Origin: Chara braunii
Lineage: Eukaryota; Streptophyta; Charophyceae; Charales; Characeae
Direction: 5' to 3'
Length of the DNA stretch: 29,934 nucleotides
NCBI GenBank assembly: GCA_003427395.1
Contig: BFEA01000045.1
Span: 2,409,795-2,439,728 of the forward strand
Below the pieces are notes generated by a model. That model saw only the letters and a program-made list of their open reading frames with translations, was not told the origin of the DNA and ran no database searches. Below are positions 19,611 through 28,953 of this stretch, in pieces. Numbering within the stretch: position 1 is the first letter of the stretch; each line of letters opens with the position of its first letter. The position numbers were made by a program, and so were the translations under genes.

Positions 19611-20372
19611 CTAGGACATAGGATTAGCACGATCATAGGCGCAGACAAGTTTCATGGCATTCTTAAGATTAGAGAGAGGTTCCCATGTAGATTCTTCGTC
19701 GGGGTATCCGGTCCATTTGACTTTGTATCGAGTGATTGGTTCCGGTTGATCAGATACCTTAGTGGTTCTTCGGCTGATGATGGTTTCGACAAAGAATTCA
19801 GGGCCTGTGGGTAGCATGATTGGTGGAGGTCTAGGATATGGGCGGTCGGCGAACTGGGGCGGGGATTCATGGTATTCTTTTAGGTACTCAACATGGAAGA
19901 CTGGGTGGACACGACTCATGTCAGGGGGAAGTTGGAGTTTGTAGTTGACGAGGGAGGTTTGTTCAATGATGGGGAAGGGACCGAGCCATTTGCTGGAGAG
20001 TTTCTTTGACAAGTCGTGTTCGGGTTCAATGCGTTTGGCGGAGAGCCAAACTTTGTCCCCTACTTTGAATGACACGTCGCGTCTATGTTTGTTAGTCTTG
20101 TTGGCTTGTTGTTCTTGGGTTCGTTCAATGACTTCGGAGGCTTCTCTCAGGAGTCTGTTCATTGTTGCTACCCATTCATTGAGAGAGGGGCAGGGGGTGG
20201 ATGGGTTAAGCTGCGAAGGGAGCAAGAAGTCAGAGGGCAAGCGAGGGTGGTAGCCAAGGTCGAGGTAGAACGGGGACATGCGGGTGGAAGGGTGGGAGGG
20301 CAGACGGCGTTGTTGTAGGCAATCTCGGCGGCTGTGAGCAACTGATCCCAATCGTGTTGGTGTGGATGACAA
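19611..20372 (-). pseudogene. Integrase C-terminus and canonical chromodomain of element 3
   Basis: This is the best preserved coding piece in the window. It runs from STRMSPFYLDLGYHPRLP through the integrase tail (FKVGDKVWLSAKR, KWLGPFPIIEQ, VHPVFHVEYLKEY) to a chromodomain at about residues 185-245: FFVETIISRR, RYKVKWTGYPDEESTWEP, NAMKLVCAYDRAN. The aromatic residues that form the methyl-lysine cage in HP1-type chromodomains (Tyr/Phe, Trp, Trp) appear to be present, so it could have bound histone marks and targeted insertion to heterochromatin. The natural stop is TAG/TGA-proximal at 19611. The upstream join is frameshifted near 20290. Confidence 0.85.
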
Positions 20373-20660
20373 TACTTCCGCAAGATTCTTTGGAGTGTAT
20401 CATTCATCTTCTCTGTTTGTCCATCGGTCTGTGGGTGGAATGCAGTGCTATACTTGAGCGTGTTTTCGTAGGCCGTGAAGAGGTGTTTCTAGAATTGTGA
20501 GAGGAAGCGAGGATCACAGTCACTGATGATGTTCTCGGGGAGGCCGTGATGGCGAGCAACATGGTCGAAGAAGAGTGTGGCGACGTCTTTGGCACTATGC
20601 GAGGTCTCGCAAGGGACGAAGTGGGCACGTTTGGTCAAGTGGCAGACAATGCCGTAGATT
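20168..20660 (-). pseudogene. Integrase catalytic core of element 3 (broken)
   Basis: After an in-frame TGA following TKRGHD at 20660 the text continues as LTKRAHFVPCETSHSAKDVA, then IISDCDPRF (second catalytic Asp) and FHPQTDGQTEKMND (Glu). The first Asp is in the MDFVCGLP block of the preceding piece. The usual VVDRLTKRAHF motif reads VCHLTKRAHF here. A further stop sits near 20490 (QF-stop-KHLF). All three catalytic acids are still readable. Confidence 0.8.
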
Positions 20661-22030
20661 CAATCATGCCCGCGCTTGGTCTTGGGGAGGCCGCACACGA
20701 AGTCCATGGAGATCGACTGCCACCGTTGAGTTGGGATGGGCAATGATTGGAGCTTGCCGGGTTTGGCCCNGTTCGAGGGGTTGACAGCTTGACACGTGGG
20801 GCATGAGCGAATGTATGCTTTGACGTCGGCGAGCGGGGAAGGCCAGTAGAAGTAGCGGGAGATGGTGTCGAAGGTTTTCTGGAAACCGAGGTGTCCTGAG
20901 GTCTTGGCGTCGTGGTGCTCTGCCAAGAGTTGAGTACGGAAACCACGTGTGTTGGGGATGCAAAGTCGGCGAGTGCCTTTGGTATCGACGTAGAGAAGGT
21001 TGTCGTGGAGGGCGTAGTCGGGGACTGGGTCAAGATCGCGGAGCTTGTTGTAGATGGTGGCAAAGTCTGGGCAAGAGAGGTAGCCTTGGGTGTATCGGTG
21101 ATGGAGTGATGGGAGTTGGATATGAGTCATGGCGGCGTAGACTTTCTCGGGGGGCTTGTGGTCGGGTCGTCGAGAGAGGGCATCCTCAACGCGGTTGCTT
21201 TTGCCGGGGGTATGGCAAATGGTGAATGTGAACTGGGCAAGGAAGTCTAGCCAACAGGCTTGGCGTGGAGTGATATATTTCTTGGAGAGGATTGAGGAGA
21301 CGATGGTGTTGTCAATGCGAATGGTGAAGTATTGCCCGTCGACGTACGAGCGCCAGACTATGAGAGTGTGAATCACGGCGAGGAGTTCCTTCTCATTGGA
21401 GGGGTAATTCATCTCCGCGGGAAGGAGCTTCTTGCTTGTGAAGGCGATGGGGTATTCGCCAGGTGGGGCTTCGGGGTGAGTGGGCGAGTCCTTGATGGAG
21501 GGGGTCTCCGCGGTGTCGCGGGGGAAATGTTGGGACAGTACGGCTCCAATGGCGAAGTCGGAGGCGTCAGTGGTGACATAGAAATGGCGAGTGGGGTCGG
21601 CGATCTTGAGGACAAGGGCCGTGGTGATGGTTTGCTTGAGTAAGTCGAAAGCTTGTTGGCGGCGATCGTTCCAATGGAAAGGCTCGTCCTTGCGGGTGAG
21701 TTCGTGGAGAGGGTAAGAGATCTCGGAAAAGTTGCGAATGAACGGGCGGTAATAGTTGGCAAGGCCAAGGAAGGAACGGAGTTGGAGGAGGGTCTTGGGT
21801 GGGGGGTACTCGACGAGGGTTGTGACCTTCAAGGGGTCCATACGGATGCCTTCAGCGAAGACAATGTGGCCGAGGTATTCGACGCTCGAAGCGGCAAACG
21901 TACAATTGTTGAGCTTGGCGTATAATTTTTGCTCTCAGAGGATCGAGAGGACTTGGCGGAGGTGTTGAAGGTGGGACTCGAAGGTGGGGCTGAAGACAAG
22001 GATGTCATCAAGGTAGACGACGACATAGAC
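20660..22030 (-). pseudogene. RT C-terminus, RNase H and integrase zinc domain of element 3
   Basis: From the left side of the deletion the minus strand reads VVVYLDDILVFSPTFESHLQ, a TGA, then EQKLYAKLNN and a 393-codon open piece (21841-20660). That piece holds RSFLGLANYYRPFIRN, RNase H blocks FYVTTDASDFAIGAVLSQ, NEKELLAVIHTLIVWRSYV and VEDALSRRPD, and the integrase zinc domain (HHDAKTSGHLG ... CPTC). The H-H-C-C ligands are intact. One ambiguous base (N at 20770) lies in it. It is one of the longest undamaged runs in the window, though it follows a deleted RT. Confidence 0.85.
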
Positions 22031-22031
22031 T

Positions 22032-23063
22032 TCAAGTTCCTAAGGGGGATGAACTTGGCTTAATGAACCCTTTTTCAAGAAGTTCACTGAGTTGCCGCTT
22101 CATTTCTTCAGCTTCGGGGACAGAGAGTTGGTATGGAGGGCGGCAAGGTGGAGAATGTCCGGGTTCCAAATCGATGGTATGGGATACGCCACCATCCGGA
22201 GGTAGTTCGGCGGGTAAGGACTTAGGAAAAACGTCCTTGAACGTGTTGAGGATTGAGGTGATGGCGGGGTTGGAGGGGGGGGCTTGATCGGGTTTATCCG
22301 TCGGGAGTAAGTCCTCGGGACTCTCGCGATCAAGGACAAGACGGTAGTAGGCAGAGTCGGGGTTTAGGCGAGCCATGTGGAGGAATTGGTGCAGGGTGAC
22401 AGAGCCTTGGCAGGTCGGACATGGGAGATAGGGAATGTCGATGGTTGTGTCGGGGGGGTTGGTGAGGCGAAGGAAATTGGGGTGGAATGCGTATGGCATG
22501 TAGCAGTCCAGCCACTGGGTTCCTAAGACGATGTTGCACATCAAGTGCATGACATCAAACGAGACCTGACTGCGGAGGGTTCCGATGGTCATGGTGGTCT
22601 CGGGAACCGTGCGGTCTACTACGACGGCGGTGTCTTTGTCCCCTAGGCAAATCGTGATCGGGGAGTCATAACCGATAGAGGTAAGACCGACTTTGCGGAC
22701 AATGGCTCCAATGTCGAGGAGGGCCCGAAACTTAGTTGTAGATGCACCAAGGGTGGCGGCGATGAATTTGAGGTGGAAATGAGACGAGTTGGCGGTGGAG
22801 ATGATGGTGTTGAGGCAGCATTCTTCGTTGCCTAAGCGGACAAGCCGATCGTGTCGAGCTTGTTCCTCGACAACATCGGAGAAGGTGATAGTGGATGGGT
22901 TTGGAAGAAGGGTAGAGGAGCATGAGGCAGTGGGAGGCATTTGCGACGCCTGGGAGTCGTCCGGTGGAGGGAGCGTCACCGGAGAGGGGGGAGGCAGACG
23001 AATTGTCGATGCCAGATGAGCCATCGGTGGGACGGAGAACGTCGCCGATGGGTGGGCCGACAA
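22032..23063 (-). pseudogene. Protease and RT N-terminus of element 3, ending at a deletion
   Basis: The 343-codon piece starts with a Pro/Ser-rich linker, then a retropepsin-like domain (STTKFRALLDIGAIVRKVG, residues about 105-125, with DIG in place of D-[ST]-G; CNIVLGTQWLDCYM later) and the RT entry (LPPDGGVSHTIDLEPG, PPYQLSVPEAEEMKRQLSEL, KGFIKPSSSPLGT). It then hits a stop and the next readable RT text is already the YLDD box. About 110 codons of RT, including the first catalytic Asp and the LPFGLTN block, are gone. Confidence 0.85.
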
Positions 23064-23103
23064 ACGAGATATCGATGCCGGGACAATGTCCTGGGGACTG
23101 TGT

Positions 23104-24012
23104 TCATGATGAGGAGGGACCCGCGCTTGCCGAGGGCGGTGATGTGGAGGTTGCGGGTCGAGTGGAGGTGGACTGGCGGGTGAATTGTGCGACGTTGGGG
23201 CAGTTGGTTTGTTGGTGCCCCAATTGGCGACAATGGAAGCAACCCCCGTTTGCTTGGAGGTAGGTGCGCTCCTCAGGGGTGAGTTTCTTGAGGCGGGAGG
23301 GTGGGGTAGATGATGGTGGACGGGAGCTGCGATCTCTGCGATCCATTCTCATGAATTGGAGGACATTGAGTTCCTCGGGAGTGAGGGATGAAGAGTCGAG
23401 TGGATCAAAAGATGCGTTGGGGTCAGGTGTGGTGAACTCGTCCGAGGAAGGGATGGAGGTGGTGTCTTCAGGGGTGATGTGATGGAAAAAGTGGGTGCGG
23501 GAGGGGGCGGGCGTGGGCTGGTGATGGGGGTGGAGGAGTCGATCGTGGTGAAGCATGCGAGAGAGGAGGTCACCAAGGGGCATGTCGGGTTCGTGGGTGA
23601 GGGCGGTTGCAAGGTCGTTGTGGCATACTCGTTTGATGCGGGAGATGAACGCTAAGTTGGGACTGACGGTGGTGGGCAGGTGGTGGCGGAGGGAGCAGAC
23701 ATATTGGACGAAATGGTCCGTGGGACCGGTCTGGCGGAGGTGGCAGAATTGTTCAATGTAGTCATCAATGGTTTTTTGGGGGCGAAAGGTGGCAGTGAGA
23801 AGGTCGGCACATTGGAGAAAGGAGTGGCATGGTCCTCCGAAGGCTCGACGGTTGCTGACTTCAGCCATCCACCATTTGGCGGCTTTGCTAAGGAGGCGGG
23901 AGGTGGCAATGCGGAGCCAGTGGGCAAGTGGCATGTGGTAGAGGTGAAAAGAATTCTGGAGCTGGGTTAGGAAGAGGAAAACATCCTCGTGTGGGAGGCC
24001 GGAGGAGGGCAT
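23104..24012 (-). pseudogene. Gag capsid and zinc knuckle of element 3
   Basis: The 302-codon piece contains a retrotrans-gag capsid domain (EDVFLFLTQLQNSFHLYHMP, AAKWWMAEVSNRRAFGGPCH, FRPQKTIDDYIEQFCHLRQ) and an intact CCHC knuckle CFHCRQLGHQQTNC near residue 263. It ends at a TGA at 23106, while pol continues in another frame from about 23063 or earlier. That could be the natural gag-pol frame change or a mutation; I cannot decide. Confidence 0.8.
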
Positions 24013-24222
24013 GATCTCGTCGGATGGGGATTTCCCCGTCGCGGGAAACGATCTGGGGGAGGGTGTTGAAGCTGAGGTTATCGGGGGGGGTGTCGTAACA
24101 GGTTTAGTCGAGTTGGTTGTTGTCCTCCAGGAGGTAGTTGGGGGGGAGTTGTGGCATTGCGGGGTAAGCCCCGGAGGTGACTTGGGAATAGGTGGGACGA
24201 ATGGTGGGGATGGTGGAGGTCG

Positions 24223-24756
24223 TCATGATGGGTTGGGGAAGGGTATGAGAGTGTGGGGGGGGAAGAGGGGTGACGTGGATGGGAAGGAATGAGGCGGTGT
24301 AATGGATGCGCCGGATGAGGGGGGGGGAAGGGTGGAGGAGGCAGAGGTGGTGGATGTGGTGGTAGAGGTAGTAGGAGTGGGTGTCGTGGTCATGACCACT
24401 GTGATTGTCGGGATTTTATGCTCCATAGAGGTCACACGGTTGGATAGGCCAGAGATATTGGCTTCAATTTTGGTGATGGACGCGCGGATGTCCGTTTGGA
24501 AAGAGGACATCATGTGAATGAGGGTGGCGATATCGGTGGCAATGGGCTCGGATCTTTGTTCGCCCGTAAGTTCGCGAGCGAGGCTGTCAACAGACTGGGT
24601 GTTAACGGCGGTCATATCGATGCTGGAGGATTGGGCCATGTTGGGGGAAGATGAAGTGGATGCGGTGGTTGAGGCGACGACTGCGGATGAGGTAGAGGCA
24701 GACACGGCGGCGACAGCGGCTGCGCGTTGGGAGGTCTTGGTTTGGCGTGGTGGCAT
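24223..24756 (-). pseudogene. Gag N-terminus of element 3
   Basis: The likely start is the ATG at 24756 (MPPRQTKTSQRAAA). The 177-codon piece is Ser/Thr/Ala-rich with a short heptad-like segment (ITKIEANISGLSNRVTSMEH) typical of gypsy gag N-termini, then a Thr/Pro-rich tail. A frameshift around 24220 separates it from the capsid piece. Confidence 0.7.
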
Positions 24757-24812
24757 GTGGAGATGTAGGTGTGGCAGAGGTGGGGGTGGGGAGGGTATTT
24801 ACAACATTAATT

Positions 24813-25001
24813 GATTTATTCAGAAATAAGTAAAGGTTTTTGCCAAAACAATAAATGAATAAAATGAGAATATAATTCAAAATAAATTATTCCGATTTGG
24901 AGTAATTTATTCGAGATTAATTCAAAAACTCGAAAAGGATTTCGCGGGAGAAAGGTTGGAAACACGAAATTTTCAGGAATGAAATAAATGCTGAAAATAT
25001 C
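24813..25001. other. AT-rich DNA right of element 3; nothing recognised
   Basis: An AT-rich stretch with repeated AATAAATT and TTTATTC words lies between the truncated end of element 3 and the hAT-like structures. No PBS, LTR or gene is visible. Confidence 0.5.
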
Positions 25002-26121
25002 TAGGCTACCAGCCGGGCCGCCCAGATCCCGGGTGGCCAGCCCGTGCAAGGACCAGGTAAGGTCCCAACAAAAAAAAAAAAAGCAAAAAAATCCAAAAAA
25101 TCCGAAAACAAACTATGTTATGCAGAAAAATAAACTGAACAATTTTTGCCTCACGGTCACATCGAAATTCGTCACCAAATTCAGAATGAAAATTAAAATA
25201 AAATATATATATATGTATATATACAGGGTTGCTGGCGTTCGGGACGGGCCGAACACCCGAACCCGAACGCCCGAACGTTTGGGACCCCCTCTCAACGCGT
25301 TCGGACGTTCGGCCGAACGCGGAACCAAAAAAAANAAAAAAAAAAGGTTTCCAAAAATTCTGAAAAAAAAACATGTTATGCAGAAGAATAAACTAACATT
25401 TGCCTCCACAGTACATCCAAATTCCTTACCAAATTTGAAATAAAAATCAAATACGAAACATAAATAATATTAATGAAAATAAGAAAAAATAAAACGAGAA
25501 TGAAATGATTGCGTGTGAGAGCAAGTTTTTGACACCGCCATCTTTGGCGATTTTTCATTTTTTTTTTTGGCTTTGTCAAATGCCATGAAATTTTATACAT
25601 ATGTATCTTACATAACAGAGAACCTACAAATAAAGTTTGAAAAAATAATAATTTTTTTCAGGCCCCAAAATAAAAGGAAAACAAAAAATGAAAAGAGAAA
25701 AAAACAAATTAGTAAGTGGGAAAGCAAGTTTTGACACCACCATCTTTACTGATTTTTCATTATTGTTTGGCTCCACAAAATGACTTCAAAATTGAGAGAC
25801 AGGTAGCTTACATAACAGAGAACTCACAAAAAGAAAATCAGAAAAAAAATAAAAAATTTAGGTACCAAAATATTTTTTTGCGGGGTCCGAACCCCTTCGA
25901 GTTCGGGCCCCGTAGGGGGACCCGAACGCTCGAACGTTCGGGGGTCAGCTTAGGGGCCTCCGTACGTTCGGCCTGGCAACTCTGTATATATCGTCACAAA
26001 TAGAACTGCCCGGTAAACCGTAGGCAGAGAGAGAGAAGAGGACAACAAACGAGGGGCTGTGACATATATATTTTTTATTTGTTTCTGGCCCGGCCGGGCA
26101 AGTGACCTCGGGCCACTCTGT
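25002..26121. mobile_element. Candidate outer hAT-like element carrying a nested copy
   Basis: The 8-mer AAAATATC occurs at 24994-25001 and again at 26122-26129, directly flanking a region that begins TAGGCTACCAGCCGGGC and ends CCCGGCCGGGC...CCACTCTGT. An exact 8-bp duplication and YAG-type ends suggest a hAT superfamily element, but the terminal inverted repeats match only weakly. Its left arm contains a unit (about 25085-25200, ATGTTATGCAG...) that recurs inside the nested element at about 25345-25455, so the two would be relatives. Confidence 0.4.
25224..25984. mobile_element. Non-autonomous hAT-like DNA transposon
   Basis: The ends are CAGGGTTGCTGG on the left and, read inward from the right, CAGAGTTGCCAG. 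They match at 9 of 12 positions. The flanks TATATATA (25216-25223) and TATATATC (25985-25992) fit the 8-bp target duplication of hAT elements with one change. Both subterminal regions (25238-25325 and 25884-25975) are packed with GTTCGG/CCGAAC words, like transposase-binding clusters in this superfamily. The 761-bp body is AT-rich, has no transposase frame and holds two direct copies of an approximately 150-bp unit (25520-25672 and 25731-25872: GCAAGTTTTTGACACC ... TTACATAACAGAGAAC). Confidence 0.7.
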
Positions 26122-26129
26122 AAAATATC

Positions 26130-27041
26130 GAAAAAAAAAAATTAATTTTGAATAAATAAATTCTGGTTAAATTTATTCGAAATGAATTTTGGGGTAAGAA
26201 AAACGTTGTCGAGCGCATCGGCCCTCGCGTGAACGAGGGCCCTCCCGGCCATGTCACGCAGGAGTTTAAACAAAACATAACTTAAGAGACAACTTAGGAA
26301 ACGACGCATAACATCCCGCATGCCGTCAAAACGGGTGCGGTCGCGTCGTCCCCTCGCCGCTCTGGCCGGGTGCGCCAGCTATACATCCCGCGGTCCCCTA
26401 CGACAGGACAGGTTTCCGCGGGGCATAAGCTTGCTTCCCTAAGGGGCTGTCACCACCCTTAGAGGCGTATCCCTACCGAGCTACCGACCCACATGCGAAA
26501 GCTTTTGAATGCACTCGCAGAGGTAGGTCAGTCGAGGGCGTTTGCTCGTTCGCTGTAGTATAGATACGCTTGGTTAACGCCGAGCGGACCCGAGCATCGT
26601 CCGTTCCTAGGGCGCTGATCTCCTAAGTACGAAACGTACGCCGGTCAACTAGGACGATCTCAACCAAGCGTGAAACCCAAATAGTTATCCTAGTCCCTTA
26701 GACATATAGCCAAAGAGAATTATAACACTCACAAACAATTACGTCAAAAGAAGTCGACCGTAGTCGACAGGAATATATATCCCATCGAAAATGATAATTG
26801 AAAGAAACAATTCATCATTCAATAATACAAGATCAGAATAAAATCCGACCACCGCGGGTCGCACACCATAAAACAATCAAACAACCGCCAACAACGAGTT
26901 GACTACTGATAATAACCTCACTGCAACCGACAAGGTAGTCGGTCGCCTTAGTTTTGACTTGATGAGACTTGCCGCCAAAGTCATTCATTCTGACCTACCG
27001 CCGACCTAAGACTAGGCACACATTCTCATCTTTACTCATTC
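26130..27041. other. Unassigned DNA with scattered inverted repeats
   Basis: No gene is recognised. Structures visible are GGCCCTCG-N6-CGAGGGCC (26220-26241) and ACGCTTGGTT (26566-26575) with its complement AACCAAGCGT (26662-26671). The 12-mer CCGCCGACCTAA at 26998-27009 is the same as the one at the polypurine tract of element 1 (2564-2575). The tone of the sequence (evenly mixed, GC-moderate, no microsatellite) would suit an LTR of another element, but I could not find a second copy. Confidence 0.35.
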
Positions 27042-27302
27042 TCAATTTTCTTCGATGACGAATGATTCTTGATCAGGGGCATTGCTTGAAGTGTTAGATG
27101 TCTCTCCCTCTAGGAAGTGGTCTGGGGTACTCCTCCTCCTCGCCCGAGCACAAGACTCGGATCTCAGAAGTCTGGCCGTCTCCACCGAACCGGCAGAGTA
27201 CCCCCCCGTAGAAATGGTCCACTCTGGGTCGATAACAGGGTCGGCTCCTAAAGCAACGAACCCCCGCCCCAGATGCTTCCTGGAGAAAAAGAATGTGTTC
27301 AC
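27042..27302 (-). other. Weak open reading frame, no family recognised
   Basis: An 86-codon minus-strand frame (MNTFFFSRKHLGRGFVALGA ... SNAPDQESFVIEEN) ends 33 bp before the purine-rich 12-mer at 26998. This mirrors the pol end-PPT layout of element 1. Its C-terminal third is Ser/Glu-rich. Overlapping frames on both strands are also open, which lowers confidence. It could be the end of another retroelement polyprotein or chance. Confidence 0.2.
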
Positions 27303-28130
27303 CCCAAGTAGGTTTTAACTGTTCTCGTTTTTTAAACTCAAGGTAATTTTGACGAAAAGAGTAAGAGGTGATAGAGAATGAGAACCACTTAGACATGTAT
27401 AGGTAGATAGGGTTATTCGAGATAAAACGAGTTCCCTTCGGAAGAGTTAAATGCGTTATGCTTTGATTCTCTTTCTGTTATCAAGATTTCTTTTCTCACG
27501 GCACTCGTCGATTATCCTTCAAAAGTAGCAAGCAAGTTCACTCAACTCACTGACGAACGGAAAAAGCTAAGGGTCAAACTCTCCGTCATTTTGTCAAATA
27601 ACATCTTCGTCTTTTTACTCACCTGCACACCACGCACACAACACGATCAAAAGAAGACAAGCAAAATCCCACTACTCACGTCAGACCCACCTTTTCACTC
27701 ATGCATGACGCCCCCAACCCCACTCAACCTTTCTCTTGAACATTCAAAGCAAAATGGTCAAGCAATGTGTGGGTGCACACAGGTGTGAAGGGTGTCTGAG
27801 TCGTCCACTGACTGACCTTGAGTGAAGTGGTGTCGAACGCGTCGTGGCTCACTCAAGAAAGCCAAATGACATATACGTGTCGCCGAAGAAACCGCAGTCC
27901 CGAGGTAAGTCTTGGGCCAACTGCTTGTCCCAGACTGTTCCCGACTCGCAAGTTTCACTCGCAGCAGTCCCAAGTGCGAAAATGGCGAGCCGCACTCGTC
28001 CCAAAAAATTCACCACGTCCTGCGTTGATCCCAACTGATCCTTGTCGGTCCCAAGTGGTCCCTCACTAGGGCTAGTGTTGGGTAGTCCCATCTACAAAAC
28101 ATTTATTTCATATGCTGCATAAAAAAATAA
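27303..28130. other. No feature recognised
   Basis: Mixed-composition DNA, without coding blocks, long repeats or clear hairpins. Around 27895-28060 the word GTCCCA or TCCCAA recurs many times with variable spacing, hinting at an eroded short repeat. Confidence 0.4.
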
Positions 28131-28389
28131 ACCCGCTTGTCACGCTCAGATTTCGTACCGTCGCATGCCGTCAACTGCCACCATGTCACGCTGCTGCTGT
28201 CGTACACACCAATGGTAGCAGACCTTCACCAAGAAAAGCAGACGTCGCGCCGCAACAAAAAACCTTTCAGCGCCGTAAAAAAAACCTCCACTGCCGCGCC
28301 ACACGTCCCACCGTCGTGTCGCAGTTCCACTGCCGTGCCGAACTCTCGTCGGAAAATGGCAGCACGTCGTCGCTTTGTGCCCTGTTAAA

Positions 28390-28800
28390 AAAAAAGAAAA
28401 CGCCAGCGCTCCGCCGTGCCGTACCACCGTAGAAAAAAAGACGGCGGCGCCTCGCCGTGCTGGACCACCGTTAAAAAAACGGCAGCGCTTCGCCGTGTCG
28501 TACCACCTCAAAAAAAACGCCAGCGCTCTGCCGTGTCGTACCACCGTAGAAAAAAGACGGCGGCGCCTCGCCGTGCTGGACCACCGTAAAAAAACCGGCA
28601 GCGCTTCGCCGTGTCGTACCACCTNGCCGTGTCGTACCACCGTAGAAAAAAGACGGCGGCGCCTCGCCGTGCTGGACCACCGTAAAAAAACCGGCAGCGC
28701 TTCGCCGTGTCGTACCACCTAAAAAAAAACGTCAGCGCTCCGCCGTGCCGTACCACCGTAAAAAAAAAACGGCAGCGCTTCGCCGCGTTATACTACCGTG
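28390..28800. repeat. Tandem array of 38-41 bp hairpin units
   Basis: About ten units each consist of CCACCGTA, an A run, and a GC-rich hairpin such as ACGGCG-GCGCCT-CGCCGT or CGGC-AGCGCTTC-GCCG followed by GTGYYGTA or GTGCTGGA. Three successive unit types form a higher-order period of roughly 115-120 bp. Open frames on both strands (CRTTVEKR or GGTTRRSA-like repeats) follow from the repetition and are not genes. The N at 28625 is flanked by the same 16-mer GCCGTGTCGTACCACC on both sides, so copy number there is probably misassembled. Confidence 0.85.
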
Positions 28801-28903
28801 AAGTGAAAACGGCAACGTCATTCTTCAAAACAAAGTGCCGCCAACGTGCCGTCAAAACGGCAGCGTCACCCCTCAAAATAAAGGTGTCATGCTGACGCCG
28901 TGG

Positions 28904-28953
28904 TATTTCGGCAGCATAACCCCACAAAAATGGGTTATGGTTGCCGAAAATAT
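28904..28953. repeat. Fifty-base imperfect palindrome
   Basis: TATTTCGGCAGCATAACCC at 28904-28922 pairs with GGGTTATGGTTGCCGAAAATA at 28932-28952 around a short CACAAAAAT centre. Only a few mismatches or bulges interrupt about 19 pairs. It sits between the tandem hairpin array and the hairpin series. Confidence 0.75.

Larger units (their letters stand above)
18033..24812 (-). mobile_element. Element 3: chromovirus with deleted RT core and no 5' LTR
   Basis: Minus-strand order is gag, protease, RT, RNase H, integrase, chromodomain, a 1.07-kb 3' UTR, PPT and LTR. This is a Ty3/gypsy chromovirus; its pol wording (RSFLGLANYYRPFIRN, YKVKWTGYPDEESTWEP) differs from elements 1 and 2, so it is a separate lineage. 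RT has lost its central motifs, gag and integrase have frameshifts, and the sequence right of gag turns into AT-rich DNA near 24800 without PBS or LTR. The 5' end is therefore truncated. Confidence 0.85.

Noticed and set aside
22032-24756. Plus-strand frames opposite gag and protease (Gly/Val/Glu-rich)
   Set aside because: They are shadows of the minus-strand Ser/Pro/Thr-rich gag; no domain is recognisable.
28146-28756. Long open frames on both strands through the hairpin array
   Set aside because: They reflect the tandem repeat; the peptides are frame-shifted versions of one another and lack non-repeat sequence.
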